Positions 1 through 9,654 are shown, numbered from the stretch's first letter. The stretch is 64,000 nt of DNA from Sedimentisphaerales bacterium (GCA_016932095.1 JAFGDN010000072.1:1-64000); one strand, 5' to 3'. Numbers and translations are program-made. Notes: generated by a model not told the origin, from the sequence alone.

Positions 1-1920
1 GAATTCTGCGTCGCCCGGCCCCACGTAAAGCCCGTCGGCGTTCTTAATCGCCGCCGTAAAGATGCATTTATCGAGGTCGATTTTGGCCGTTACCAGGCCT
101 GCATTGCAGTCACCGGTATCCATAACGATTTTGCGGCATTTATAAATATGCCCTTTCTTGGATTTCGTAAAGCTGCCGTCCGGAATTATGAATGTCTGTG
201 TGTCAGCCCCGTTCGCATCGCCCCAGGTGAGGGTAACTTCCTGCGCTATTAAATTGGGCTCAGGAGAGTCGGCGTCGAGGTCCATATCCGCAACAGCTAT
301 CTCACCCTTGACAGACAGCGAATCAGCCAAGGTTCTGGTGCTGCTCCTGGCCTTGACCTTGGTGGCGATAAGTGTGTCCTGGTATAACCTCATCAGGCGG
401 GTGGGAATACTCCTTGCCTTGTTGATTATCGTCTCATCGACATCACCTACAAGTGTTGTGGCGCCCATCCCTAAATCAATATGAATCGGGCTTTGCAAAC
501 CGGTCAGGTCTATGTTCTTGGCTGTTATAGCAAGGGTATTTTTAACAAAATCAAGTTTCATCGATGTTATGGCGCCTTCGGCGCCCTTGGGAATCTTACA
601 CGAATATTTGTACTTGTTTCTTATGACGTCCGTGGCCGCGTTGAAGTCGTCGATGGATTCCGTGTAAACCAGCTCGTCGTCGTATGCCGAGATAATGTTT
701 ACGTCAATCTGGGTAATATCATTTAGGTCCGACGGGAAGACAACCGTTCCGGCTATAACAATGCGGTCCTTCATTTTAGTAACGTCATTGGCGTCCGGGC
801 CCTGTTCGGCATACTGGGTCTTGCCCGCCTTGACCGTGCACTTGGTGGTTATCAGGGAAGCCGCTGTAAACTCCCACACCTGGCCCTTCCAGTAGCCGGG
901 TGTATTGACATCATTGATTTCATCGACCCTCCAATAGTAGGTTTCGCCGCTTATTAATGCCGTTGAAAGCTGGAAGCTGCTTTCGGTTGGATTTCCTAAA
1001 TAAATATCCGCCGTATCAGTGTCGGCGTCGCTGACTTCGGTGTAGTCGGTTCCAAAATACACGTGGTGAGCATTTGTATCTTGTGCCCAGAAACCGGGCT
1101 CCCAGCTAAGCGTAAGTATTAAATCCACGTTTGTTTCGCCGTCGGAGGGTTCCGGAGTATTTGCGTTCGGGTCTTTTCCTATTGCGAAGCCGTTAAAAGG
1201 CGCATGGGATGAGCCCGTCCAGCTTTCGTTATCGGCCCAGCCGTAGATTGTTGCCTCGCCGCTTCCGTCGGTTTTCACGGTAAAACTGCCTGAGTAGTAA
1301 AACGCGTCGAGAATGTTCGGGTCACAGGGGTCGTCCCCGCTCATAAGGATTCTGGCGAGCTTAGGCGCCTGGCCGCCTCCGCCCACTACCGGTTGATAGC
1401 TCGGATAGTCAGCCGGGCATTCAATTCCCCAGGCCATATGTTTAGGTGGCTCGTCGCCGGTGGTGTAAAACGCATCCCAGTTAAAGACAGTAAACTCGTA
1501 GGGTTTATTGGGCTCAAGACCACTGAAGTCGAACTGTAAGTAGTCCCATCCCCAGCCAACGCTTGAACTATGGGCGACATATATAAAATCTCGATACAGG
1601 TTGCTAAGATATTCGTCATTGCCGCCGTTCGGATCACTGCGGTTGCGCGTCTGCGGATAAACGCCGTCATAGTTTTCGATAGTGAGGATTACCGATATTG
1701 AGCCGAATGTATTGCTGAACGTAAAGGTCATGGGCTGATAATCAATGCTCCAGCCCTCCCATGCCGGCCAGCCGGTTGGATAAGTCGTTTGAAGAGGACC
1801 TCCGCTGCCGTTGATGTCCACGGCCAGGAAAGGCGTATTCCCGGGAGCGGCCCACGCCGGCACGCTCGAAATGGATACGCAAAGTATAATTGCCGCGACT
1901 GTAAGTATTTTTTTGCACAT
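1..1920 (-). CDS. Secreted beta-sandwich protein with Fn3-like and duplicated C-terminal module (3' end cut by window)
   Basis: The frame is open from an ATG at 1920 to the window edge: 640 residues with no stop, so the C-terminus is missing. A clear signal peptide (M1-A24, hydrophobic core, PAWA cleavage site) sends it out of the cytoplasm. An AGGAG sits about 8 bases before the ATG. Residues ~25-240 look like a beta-rich lectin or jelly-roll region. Residues ~245-350 hold the planctomycete Fn3-like module (LSWEPGFWA, VYFGTDY, GETYYWRVDEIND). From ~358 on, it matches the C-terminal 270 residues of the neighbouring 1796-residue protein (KCTVKAGKTQ, IDVNIIS, KNIDLTGL, EVTLTWGD, IDLDKC). No enzymatic motif is visible; a surface or adhesion role is inference. 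The two genes share strand and probably a paralogous module rather than one operon, since a large hairpin lies between them. Confidence 0.8.
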   Translation of the reverse strand, partial: MCKKILTVAAIILCVSISSVPAWAAPGNTPFLAVDINGSGGPLQTTYPTGWPAWEGWSIDYQPMTFTFSNTFGSISVILTIENYDGVYPQTRNRSDPNGGNDEYLSNLYRDFIYVAHSSSVGWGWDYLQFDFSGLEPNKPYEFTVFNWDAFYTTGDEPPKHMAWGIECPADYPSYQPVVGGGGQAPKLARILMSGDDPCDPNILDAFYYSGSFTVKTDGSGEATIYGWADNESWTGSSHAPFNGFAIGKDPNANTPEPSDGETNVDLILTLSWEPGFWAQDTNAHHVYFGTDYTEVSDADTDTADIYLGNPTESSFQLSTALISGETYYWRVDEINDVNTPGYWKGQVWEFTAASLITTKCTVKAGKTQYAEQGPDANDVTKMKDRIVIAGTVVFPSDLNDITQIDVNIISAYDDELVYTESIDDFNAATDVIRNKYKYSCKIPKGAEGAITSMKLDFVKNTLAITAKNIDLTGLQSPIHIDLGMGATTLVGDVDETIINKARSIPTRLMRLYQDTLIATKVKARSSTRTLADSLSVKGEIAVADMDLDADSPEPNLIAQEVTLTWGDANGADTQTFIIPDGSFTKSKKGHIYKCRKIVMDTGDCNAGLVTAKIDLDKCIFTAAIKNADGLYVGPGDAEF

Positions 1921-2126
1921 GATTTGAACTCCTGCTTTTATGGGGTTGAACAAGTTTTGTTCCGATTTGGTTTCAAAAGAGCGTTATTTGTTCGCTTTTT
2001 AAATTACCTAATTTAGTTCTCTTATGACGTTCACTGCTGTCTTCACAGTTGGTTTACGAGTATGTTCCTCTACGTATAGTGTAGAATATCGGCAAGGTCG
2101 GCTACTTTACTTAATCACAAATTTTG

Positions 2127-2162
2127 AAGCCGCCACGACGATTTTATACGACGTGGCGGCTT
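2127..2162 (-). terminator. Perfect 11-bp inverted repeat between two exported-protein genes
   Basis: AAGCCGCCACG at 2127-2137 is the exact reverse complement of CGTGGCGGCTT at 2152-2162, with a 14-base AT-rich loop. It lies 32 bases past the stop of the 1796-residue protein gene and fits a transcription stop for it. No strong T-run follows on the minus strand, so termination could be weak or Rho-assisted. Confidence 0.55.
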
Positions 2163-2193
2163 ATTACGCGATAATATGAACGTCGTTGCTCCC

Positions 2194-5100
2194 TCAGGGT
2201 AAATTAAGGCCGGCCGTCTCGTTAAACGTATCGAAGCTTATGCCGAATTCAACCGCCCCTGTAGTAACGTCCAAAGCAGCGTTTTTAACCGTTATATTGA
2301 AGGTGCATTTATCAAGGTCAAACTTGCCGTTAGCGATACCACCCTCGGAAAGGGCAATTTTTGAACATTTATAGGACTTTCTGGCCGCACTTGTCTGAAC
2401 AAAGCTCGCAGCCGGGATTGTGAACGTCTGGTCGCCCCAGGTCAAAGTCATCACCTCGTCGGCCAGGTCGGTGCTATCAACAGTTTCGACGGCAATTTCG
2501 CCTTTGACAGTAAACGAATCGGTGGCGCCGGCTTTGGCCTTTGCGCTTTTGATTCTCAGCGTGTCTTCGTATGTCCGCATCAGTCGAATCGGTATTTGTT
2601 TGTTGGCGCCGTTGACTATTGTCTCGTCCGCCACGCCGGACAACATATAGTCGCCGATTGTAACATTCAATTGGAGATTACAGGCCAAACCGGTCAGGTC
2701 GATGTTCTTTGACTTTATCGTGAAGGTCTTGTTTGTGAAATCTATTGTGAGGGCGGTTATAGCTCCCGGCGCACCCCTGACAAGTTTGTATGTGTATTTG
2801 AACCTGCCGTTGACTACGTTGGATTCATCGAAGGCAATCGACTCCGTGTAAATTTCATTGCCGTCGGTCAGCGATATAATATTAACGTCTATTGAGGTTA
2901 TGCCGATAAAGTCCGGCGGGGATTCGGCAAATGTGCCGGATGCGTCTAAAGAGTCCTGACCCTGCGTCTTGCCCGCCTTGACCTTGCACTTTGTAATCGT
3001 CATTTCAATTTCTTGTGTGTCTGTGTCGGCCTGAACATCTGTTTTGCCGGTCAGCGCCCAGGTCGAAAAGTGGTTGACCTGCACGGTTACGGTATTGGCG
3101 TCCTTATCGACTGTGAAGCTCTCGACCTTCGTCCAGGAGTCAGTGGTTGTCGAATAGTAAGCCGGCGAGATATCGTCCTCGGTCAGGTTGGCGTCTGCGA
3201 GGTCCTGGTCTCTGTAAGAGAAGGTAATGAGCACGTTTGTATTGAAGTTGCCCGTTATCGGGTCGCCGGTGGCCTGTTCGGTAATCGAAATCGCGTAGCC
3301 CCAGCCGACCGGTTTGTCTGTGGCGGTTCGTTGCAGCTCATCGACCATAGGCGTAAACGATATACAAACATTGCCGTCGGCCGGTATTGCCCCGCCAGGA
3401 ATCTCGATGCGGGTGCCGTCCTCGAGGGTATTGGTCCAGCCGACGTTCGGGTCAAACATCGCTGAAATCGCCGGCGGCATATCCCTGTCGGATTGCTCTA
3501 CCTCGATATTGGCTGTATTCGAAGAAGAGCTGACGGTAACGTTCACGGGCGTCTGCGATTTGTAGAAGGTCCGTTCCTCTCTCGGGTGATAAAAGGCCTC
3601 CAGATGCCAGGTCGTGCCTCTGGTGACGTTCATCTGGAAGTTTCCGTCTTCGTCTGCACCGGCGCCGGCGTGCTGGCCGTTGTCCGACCAGGCGTTGACC
3701 CACGCCCATTCGCAGGGCACATTAGTCCCGCCGTCGTTATAATAGACGTTTCCTGTAATCGAGGCGTCGCTTTGTTTATATTGCAGAGTAACTGTAACCG
3801 TCTGGCCCGTCGAAGGTGTAACGCTTATAAAGTCCGGCTGTATATATCCCCAGTTGCTGGGGGCGTTGGAGCCGACCTCGTATGTCCTGCCCGATGGTAC
3901 GCTGATTGAGAATTGGCCGTTGGGTTCCATTGCCTCGCTGCCGTTGTCGATTCTCGAACCCGGTGTGCCGTCGCCCTCGCTGTGCGCCCATACCCAGGCG
4001 TGATTAAGTGCGCTGCCGCTCGGTTCCGGGGCTAAGACCCTTCCCTGAATCGTTGCGTCTGCGCCTATCAGGACAAAGTCGTATTGTTCGGTTTCGCCTG
4101 ATTCGACTGTGACCCTCGAATCGGGCGGCGGGTTGTTTATATAGCCGGAAGTTCTTATGTTGTAGCCAAGGTTCCATTCGCCCGGGGCTACTCGCAATTG
4201 ATAAGAGCCGTCCGACGAATTAATTTGCGTTGATTGCCATACGCCGCCCATTTTCTGCATAGCGAACACCTCACCCTGGATTCCCGTTGCCGGGCTGGTT
4301 TTGGCGGCGTCGGTATAGAATGTTCCCGCTATAGCCGAGTTATTAGTGAGCAGTGTGATACTGAATTCGACCCTCGATTGTTCCACTGTTACGCTTTGTT
4401 CTCCCGGCATAGTGTAACCGGTGTTGGGCGGCAGGCAGACGCCGATAATGAATGTGCCTGCGGGTAATTTTATAGTGGCTTGTCCGTTACTTACGGGGCT
4501 TCCCCCGATTGGCTGCATTGAAAATTCACCCTCGCGAGCGTATGCCCAGCCGTTGTCGATATCCGTCAGCAAAGCGCCGTCGCTGTCTTTCAGCGACAAT
4601 GCAATGCTGCCGCCGGCCGGCACGAGCTGGAAGTTGACGTCTGTAACAATCTGGCTGTCGGCCACGACAATTGTTCGGGGCGGCTGCCCTGAAACGTAGT
4701 CGGAATCATAAGGCACTTCAGCGCTGACATCCCAGGTTCCCGCCAGTAACGAAAGCTGGTAATTGCCCTGCTCGTTGGTAGTGGTATCGGTCCAGCCGCC
4801 CTGTTGCTGCCAGGCGTTGACACGGACGCCCGATATGGGGGCGCCATCGGTTGCTCTTGTTACCTGGCCTTGGATGCCTGAGTTTTTCGTAACAAGCTGA
4901 ATATCGCCGAGGTTAACAGTTTGGTCGTCGGCAACCGTGACCGGATTGAGACGCGGGCTTGACCAGTATGGATAGGTTTGTTTGTCAACATTGACCCAGA
5001 CGTTATAGGTTCCCGCCGTTACAGCGATGTTAAATTGACCGCCTTCGCCTATAGGCATACCATTGCCCATGCCGGAATCGTTCCTGATATCTATGCAGCC

Positions 5101-7584
5101 GGCTCCCTGGCGCAGAATCTCATCTGCAGGGCCTATAACTCGTCCGGTAATCCGGGAAAATGCCGATTGAACCGAAAACGTTATTGTTTTCGTTTCTTCA
5201 CTGGAGTCATCTGCGAAAACGACTACTTCAGGATAGCCGGTATAAACCCAGTCCGCACCCTGTTCCTCCTGCTGTTGCGAGGGATGTATCATCACCTCCC
5301 ATGTGCCCGAGGCGACATCGAGGGTAAACTGTCCGTTCGAATCGGTCTGGGTATTTGCCCAGCCCTCTGCGCCGCGACGCCAGCAATTTACCTGGACGCC
5401 GCCGACCGGCTCACCGCCTAAAAGCTGAACACTGCCGGTTATATGCTTGGCGGCCGTGGCGTAGGTAAGGATGCCGACGTCCAGCACAACATTCGTATCG
5501 GTAATCTCGATTGTGCACGGGTCAGGACGAACTATCCCTGATGTTCCCCACGGAACTTCCAGCCGAATTCTGTATGTGCCGACTGTCAAGCCGCCTTTTC
5601 GGAAGTAGCCGCTCTGGTCGGTATTCGTGAACGCGAAGAACGACATATCGGTCTTCTCGATATTCACCGGCGCCCAGGTTGCGGCCTGGCCATCCGGCAG
5701 CTTTACCTGGCCGATGAGATTTACCGCGGGCAAAATCACGTGGATATCGTTGACCTCCGATACCCCCTCTGGCAGAGTTATAATCGTTTCATCTGATTCG
5801 CTTAGGTTGATAAATTCCTCGCCAAAAGGCGGCTGCACCCGCAATCGCCAGTTGCCTGTGTTAATTCCTGTAAGCGTAAAGGCGCCGTCATTGTCCGTCT
5901 GGCACCATTTGTTCTTCATATGCTCCATACTGTTGGCGTTCACGTTGGCGTTACCAATGGGCGTTCCGTCGGCCATTGTTACCAGGCCGACAATCCTGCC
6001 GCCGGCCTCTTTTTTGAGCGTGAGGTTAATTCCGCTCGTTGTCTGACCTACTTCTACATCAACCAGCTCGGCCATCATCCAGTCGCTTGTCTCATTGTAA
6101 AATTCCTGGTCGTAACCATCGGCGTCGGCACAGATTTTATAAGAGCCGGACGGCAGACCTGTGATGACGAAGCTGCCGTTGGCTTCTATTTCGTTTGTGC
6201 CTGTGCCCCAGGGTTCGCCCGTTGCCGGCTGTGCATTAATCCAGACGTTATCAGTAATTGGCAGGCCTGTATCCTCGTCGAGGATTGTTCCGGCAATCTG
6301 ACCGCCCAAATCAAGCTGAAAATCAATCCCGGTGGCAGGCGCATCAACGGTCGCCAGGACCGCCTGTGCCCCGCCCCAGTCGATTGAATCAGGATAAAAT
6401 TCCTGTGAATATGTGTCAGCGCTCGCACGGACCCTGTATGAGCCGGGCGATATTCCGCTCATCGTATAAGTGCCGTCCGACTCGGTTCGTGCCCATCCGC
6501 AGCAGGAGCCCGTTGTTAAATTTTCTCCTGAAACTTCCGCCCCTGATATCGGCAGGTAGCTGCCGCTGTCATCATCCCATCCGCAAACAGTTCCGCTTAT
6601 CGATGTCCCCTGTGAGAGAACAAAATCGATTCCGGTGGTTGTTTCTCCGATGACAACCGGCACGGGGTCGGCGTCATCCCAGTTGGCGTTATCGTAAAAT
6701 ATATCAACATAAGGCATACCTGCACAGCTTGCACAGGCGCGTATGCGATACGTTCCACTTGATAATCCACGTAGAGTATAACTGCCGTCGGCGTCTGTTT
6801 CCGCCTCGCCAAACCAGTTTTCGTTGCTGTAATCCATCGCTTCGATTTCGACTCCTTCTATCGGCTGGCCTATTGAATCGGTCACGGTTCCGCTTACCGC
6901 GCCGCCCGGGCTTAGAACAAAATCGATTCCCGTTACAGTCGCAGTTCCGGTCAGAGGAACCCTGTCGGCATCGGCCTCGCTTGTCGCATTGTTATAATAT
7001 TGTCTTGCGTAATTCAATTCGGTATCTTCACAATCAGTATCGAGCCGGTAGTCAGCCGGAGGCAGACCAGTCATCCGATAGACGCCGTCAGCGTCCGTCA
7101 GCGCATCTGAAAACATTGCCTCCTCGTCATCGTAGTTGTCCGCATAAATCCAGATGCCCTCAATCGGCAGACCCGTTGTTGAATCCGTTACAGTTCCAGT
7201 AATTACGCCGCTGGGCGCAAGCTGAAAGTTGATGCCGCTCATTGTTCCGGACGTTGTTACAGTTACCGGCGTGGCCTCCATATACATCAGCGTATCATTA
7301 TATATCTCGTTGATGTAATACAAGCTCGTCAGGCCGGGAAAGGCCGCTACCATATATTGCCCGGCGGGCAGGTCTGATATGGTGTAATTGCCGCTTGAAT
7401 CGGTTAACACCGAAGTCAATTCGTCGTCATCCTCAGGCGGATATTCATATACCTGGACAGTAAGTTCCGGTATTCCTGCGCCGTTGCTGTCTGTAACCGT
7501 TCCTGTGATTGAACCGCCATAAGCCGCTCCTGCTATGGCCAAAATAATGGCCAGTATCAAACAGATTGTAAAGTGACGTTGCAT
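2194..7584 (-). CDS. Giant exported protein with about 14 carboxypeptidase-regulatory-like repeats
   Basis: 1796 residues from the ATG at 7584, chosen because AAGGAGAG lies just before it and a signal peptide (MQRHFTICLILAIILAIAGA) follows directly. The frame is open 20 codons further upstream, but that part lacks these signals. The body is a string of about 14 beta-sandwich repeats of the CarboxypepD_reg type. Each opens with a G-x-V-T-D type strand (SITGTVTDSNG, VITGTVTDSTTG, GIQGQVTRATDG) and carries a D-G-x-Y/F-x-I/L-x-G-L-x-x-G-x-Y/W pattern. Around residues 1390-1520 comes a single region with IEIPGGAI and VNHFSTWAL that recalls ZU5-like domains. The last 270 residues are two related modules also found in the gene at 1-1920. 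It is probably a long surface or matrix filament; no catalytic residues or anchoring motif are visible. Confidence 0.85.
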   Translation of the reverse strand: MQRHFTICLILAIILAIAGAAYGGSITGTVTDSNGAGIPELTVQVYEYPPEDDDELTSVLTDSSGNYTISDLPAGQYMVAAFPGLTSLYYINEIYNDTLMYMEATPVTVTTSGTMSGINFQLAPSGVITGTVTDSTTGLPIEGIWIYADNYDDEEAMFSDALTDADGVYRMTGLPPADYRLDTDCEDTELNYARQYYNNATSEADADRVPLTGTATVTGIDFVLSPGGAVSGTVTDSIGQPIEGVEIEAMDYSNENWFGEAETDADGSYTLRGLSSGTYRIRACASCAGMPYVDIFYDNANWDDADPVPVVIGETTTGIDFVLSQGTSISGTVCGWDDDSGSYLPISGAEVSGENLTTGSCCGWARTESDGTYTMSGISPGSYRVRASADTYSQEFYPDSIDWGGAQAVLATVDAPATGIDFQLDLGGQIAGTILDEDTGLPITDNVWINAQPATGEPWGTGTNEIEANGSFVITGLPSGSYKICADADGYDQEFYNETSDWMMAELVDVEVGQTTSGINLTLKKEAGGRIVGLVTMADGTPIGNANVNANSMEHMKNKWCQTDNDGAFTLTGINTGNWRLRVQPPFGEEFINLSESDETIITLPEGVSEVNDIHVILPAVNLIGQVKLPDGQAATWAPVNIEKTDMSFFAFTNTDQSGYFRKGGLTVGTYRIRLEVPWGTSGIVRPDPCTIEITDTNVVLDVGILTYATAAKHITGSVQLLGGEPVGGVQVNCWRRGAEGWANTQTDSNGQFTLDVASGTWEVMIHPSQQQEEQGADWVYTGYPEVVVFADDSSEETKTITFSVQSAFSRITGRVIGPADEILRQGAGCIDIRNDSGMGNGMPIGEGGQFNIAVTAGTYNVWVNVDKQTYPYWSSPRLNPVTVADDQTVNLGDIQLVTKNSGIQGQVTRATDGAPISGVRVNAWQQQGGWTDTTTNEQGNYQLSLLAGTWDVSAEVPYDSDYVSGQPPRTIVVADSQIVTDVNFQLVPAGGSIALSLKDSDGALLTDIDNGWAYAREGEFSMQPIGGSPVSNGQATIKLPAGTFIIGVCLPPNTGYTMPGEQSVTVEQSRVEFSITLLTNNSAIAGTFYTDAAKTSPATGIQGEVFAMQKMGGVWQSTQINSSDGSYQLRVAPGEWNLGYNIRTSGYINNPPPDSRVTVESGETEQYDFVLIGADATIQGRVLAPEPSGSALNHAWVWAHSEGDGTPGSRIDNGSEAMEPNGQFSISVPSGRTYEVGSNAPSNWGYIQPDFISVTPSTGQTVTVTLQYKQSDASITGNVYYNDGGTNVPCEWAWVNAWSDNGQHAGAGADEDGNFQMNVTRGTTWHLEAFYHPREERTFYKSQTPVNVTVSSSSNTANIEVEQSDRDMPPAISAMFDPNVGWTNTLEDGTRIEIPGGAIPADGNVCISFTPMVDELQRTATDKPVGWGYAISITEQATGDPITGNFNTNVLITFSYRDQDLADANLTEDDISPAYYSTTTDSWTKVESFTVDKDANTVTVQVNHFSTWALTGKTDVQADTDTQEIEMTITKCKVKAGKTQGQDSLDASGTFAESPPDFIGITSIDVNIISLTDGNEIYTESIAFDESNVVNGRFKYTYKLVRGAPGAITALTIDFTNKTFTIKSKNIDLTGLACNLQLNVTIGDYMLSGVADETIVNGANKQIPIRLMRTYEDTLRIKSAKAKAGATDSFTVKGEIAVETVDSTDLADEVMTLTWGDQTFTIPAASFVQTSAARKSYKCSKIALSEGGIANGKFDLDKCTFNITVKNAALDVTTGAVEFGISFDTFNETAGLNLP

Positions 7585-7858
7585 TGGACTCTCTCCTTTC
7601 AAGGTTGTCGGGCGATATTGGAAACCCGGCGAAAAAGTGGTCAATTTGATATGTTTAAGCTTCCCCTAATTATGAAATGAAAAGATACCGGCAGTTCTTC
7701 GCTCTGCCGATTAAAGTATAGAAAATATTAGATGGAAAGGGGGTAAAAAACTGCTGATGCCGGCCGGTGCTGAAAAAGGCCGATAAAACGGGGATAAACT
7801 AAATGGCTTACATAGTTTCGCCCTTCCTGTGATAAAAAAAATTTCAAAAATAATTTGC

Positions 7859-7887
7859 TTGCCGCGTAGAAGTCATTGTAGTATAGT
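7859..7887 (+). promoter_or_regulatory. Candidate sigma-70 promoter for the HU gene, in the 527-base gap 7585-8111
   Basis: TTGCCG (7859-7864) and TATAGT (7882-7887) are separated by 17 bases. This would start the transcript near 7894 and leave a leader of about 215 bases before the HU start at 8112. I see no gene in the rest of the gap 7585-8111. Consensus match only. Confidence 0.45.
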
Positions 7888-8111
7888 AACTTGCGGCTGC
7901 TTTCTTGTTGAGTACATTGTTGTTTTAACGGGATTTGCAGAGGTGTAAAATGGAAACCCCGATGGGGAAAAGGCGGGTTTTTCCGTCCCGCCCTGTTTTG
8001 AGAATCCGGCGATGGTTAGGTTCGAGGATGTATCTGGTCGAAAAACCTCACAGCAGCATAGAAAGCCGGTTGCTCAAAATAGGGCCGGATTGCAAAGCGA
8101 GGATATAATAT

Positions 8112-8423
8112 ATGTCAACCGTCACGAAGAAAGAGCTTATCGACCGTATCGCTAAAATCACTCAGGCAAAACGGGTTACCGTTAAACAGATAATTCAGGC
8201 GTTCCTCGACGAGATGGCCGCGGAATTAACGAAAGACAACCGCCTTGAGTTCCGTGATTTCGGGGTTTTCGAGACGAGGACCCGCGCGTCCCGTGTCGCT
8301 CAGAATCCAAAGACACTGCAGCGTGTCGAAGTTCCCGCCAAGAAGACCGTCAAGTTCAAGATTGGCCGGATGTTGAAGAGCCGGCTTTGCGCAGGGGCAA
8401 GGGAATCGGCAGGAGCGAAATAA
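8112..8423 (+). CDS. HU/IHF-family DNA-binding protein
   Basis: 103 residues, close to the usual 90-100 of the family. The N-terminal helix pair (STVTKKELIDRIAKIT) is followed by the beta-arm region with RDFGVFETRTRASRVAQNP and the PAKKTVKFKIGRML tail, the standard HU/IHF layout. It acts as a dimer that bends and compacts chromosomal DNA. The PNTG tip of the arm is replaced by an AQNPKT-type sequence, as in many HU proteins. A GAGGA lies about 10 bases before the ATG. The gene stands alone after a long leader; the cold-shock gene follows 87 bases later. Whether it is HU-like or IHF-like cannot be decided here. Confidence 0.93.
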   Translation: MSTVTKKELIDRIAKITQAKRVTVKQIIQAFLDEMAAELTKDNRLEFRDFGVFETRTRASRVAQNPKTLQRVEVPAKKTVKFKIGRMLKSRLCAGARESAGAK

Positions 8424-8442
8424 TTGTTGTTGTATGATTGAT

Positions 8443-8487
8443 AATTGATTATTGAGCGAGGAAAGGAACTTGATATCATAATCAATT
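8443..8487. repeat. AT-rich inverted repeat in the hup-csp gap
   Basis: AATTGATTAT (8443-8452) pairs exactly with ATAATCAATT (8478-8487) around a 25-base loop. It lies just upstream of the cold-shock gene start. It could be a hairpin in the csp leader, or a member of the TGATTGATAATTGATTATTGA type of dispersed simple repeat. There is no T-run to make it a clear terminator. Confidence 0.5.
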
Positions 8488-8510
8488 AGTAAAGTCAGCG
8501 GAGTCAGTAT

Positions 8511-8750
8511 ATGGCAGAGGGAACGGTCAAGTGGTTTAACTCAAAAAAGGGTTATGGCTTCATCGCCAGCGCTGAGGGTACAGACGTCTTCGTCCATTAC
8601 TCCAGCATAGCAGTCGAGGGTTACAAGAACCTCCAGGAGGGAGACCCTGTAACATTCGATATCGTACAGGGCGAAAAAGGTCCGCGGGCCGAAAATGTAA
8701 TCCCGCAAGCCGCCGCCAAAGACAAAAGACAGAAGACGGAAGCCGAATAA
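8511..8750 (+). CDS. Cold-shock domain RNA chaperone (CspA family)
   Basis: 79 residues forming one cold-shock OB-fold. RNP1 is KGYGFI (13-18) and RNP2 is VFVHY (26-30); W8 and F9 complete the nucleic-acid face. Such proteins bind single-stranded RNA/DNA and melt secondary structure in the cytoplasm. GGAG lies about 10 bases before the ATG. The domain proper ends near residue 66. The last ~13 residues ([12 protein letters not shown]) are encoded by a GACAGAAGACGG-type repeat seen elsewhere in the window, so this tail is probably acquired. The upstream hairpin may matter for cold regulation (inference). Confidence 0.95.
   Translation: MAEGTVKWFNSKKGYGFIASAEGTDVFVHYSSIAVEGYKNLQEGDPVTFDIVQGEKGPRAENVIPQAAAKDKRQKTEAE
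8721..8742. repeat. GACAGAAGACGG-type simple repeat at the 3' end of the csp gene
   Basis: The last codons of the cold-shock gene are made of GACA/GACG-AAGA units. A related sequence in the opposite sense (TTTCCGCCGTCTGCCTTC) follows after the stop around 8768-8786. The same wording occurs inside mutL (19635-19675) and the BtuF-like gene (20478-20521). Confidence 0.55.
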
Positions 8751-8881
8751 TTGTTGTCTTTCCGCTGTTTTCCGCCGTCTGCCTTCAGTCATTCGCCTTC
8801 CTTTTTTTGCTTGCAAATCCGCTTGTTCTTTGCTATGTCAATACCAGATGTGATGAAAGTAAAGTATGGTGGTTTCGTGTT

Positions 8882-9517
8882 ATGTTGACCGCAGAATTCA
8901 AATCCGGCCTTGACTGTAATGTGCTTGTCCTCAACAAGCATTATATGGCTATCCGCATTATCGGCGCCAGAAGGGCGTTTTCCCTGCTTTGCCGCCGGTT
9001 GGCTGAGGTCGTCTCGCTTGAGGAGGGCAACTACGCCAATTACGATTTTCAAAGCTGGTGCGAGGTCAGCGAGCTAAAACGCAATTTCGAGCCGGCAAGC
9101 CACGACTGGGTCTCGACAGTAAATTTCTACGTGGCCGTTCCCAGGATTATCCGGCTGCTTTTCTACGACCGCCTGCCTCGAAGCGAGGTCAAATTTAACC
9201 GCAGAAACATCTTTGCCCGCGACAAAAATCGCTGCCAGTACTGCGGAAAAAAACAGCCCACCAGCGAACTGTCCTTGGACCACGTCATACCGCGAAGCGC
9301 AGGAGGAAAAGCCGTCTGGACAAATATCGTCTGCGCCTGCACCGACTGCAACGTGAAAAAAGGCGGCAGAACCCCTGCCCAGGCGGGTATGACACTAATC
9401 CAGAAGCCGGCAAAGCCAAAACATAATCCCCTTGTCCACATTCATTTAGGCCACGAGCGTTACAGCAGTTGGAAGCAATTCCTGGACAACGCCTACTGGT
9501 CGGTCGAATTAAAGTAG
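8882..9517 (+). CDS. HNH endonuclease-family protein
   Basis: 211 residues from the ATG at 8882. The frame is open 25 codons further back, but family members begin with a short lead into the VLVLNKHY strand, so 8882 is preferred; the ribosome site is weak. The C-terminal half is a treble-clef HNH nuclease: C118-x2-C121 (CQYCGKKQ), catalytic H134 in LDHVIPRSAGG, and C153-x2-C156 (CTDCNVKKGG). Residues 1-100 form the N-terminal part typical of this free-standing, widely conserved bacterial HNH family whose cellular target is not established. It is not beside a methylase or restriction gene, so a restriction role is unlikely. It lies downstream of csp on the same strand. Confidence 0.88.
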   Translation: MLTAEFKSGLDCNVLVLNKHYMAIRIIGARRAFSLLCRRLAEVVSLEEGNYANYDFQSWCEVSELKRNFEPASHDWVSTVNFYVAVPRIIRLLFYDRLPRSEVKFNRRNIFARDKNRCQYCGKKQPTSELSLDHVIPRSAGGKAVWTNIVCACTDCNVKKGGRTPAQAGMTLIQKPAKPKHNPLVHIHLGHERYSSWKQFLDNAYWSVELK

Positions 9518-9654
9518 CGAGATGGCGGATTAATTGAGGTTGCGGAACGGAGTATTGCGATTCACGTCTTCGGCCAATTAAGGAACCAGCGTGTGATTCA
9601 AATAAACGGAACGCATCTTGACTGAGGTAAACGTTTCTGAATAATTTCTCTGTT

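Noticed and set aside
8541-8816. Minus-strand frame opposite the cold-shock gene with KKGRRMTEGRRRKT start
   Set aside because: The peptide is simply the GACAGAAGACGG-type repeat read in reverse; the csp gene is the real one.
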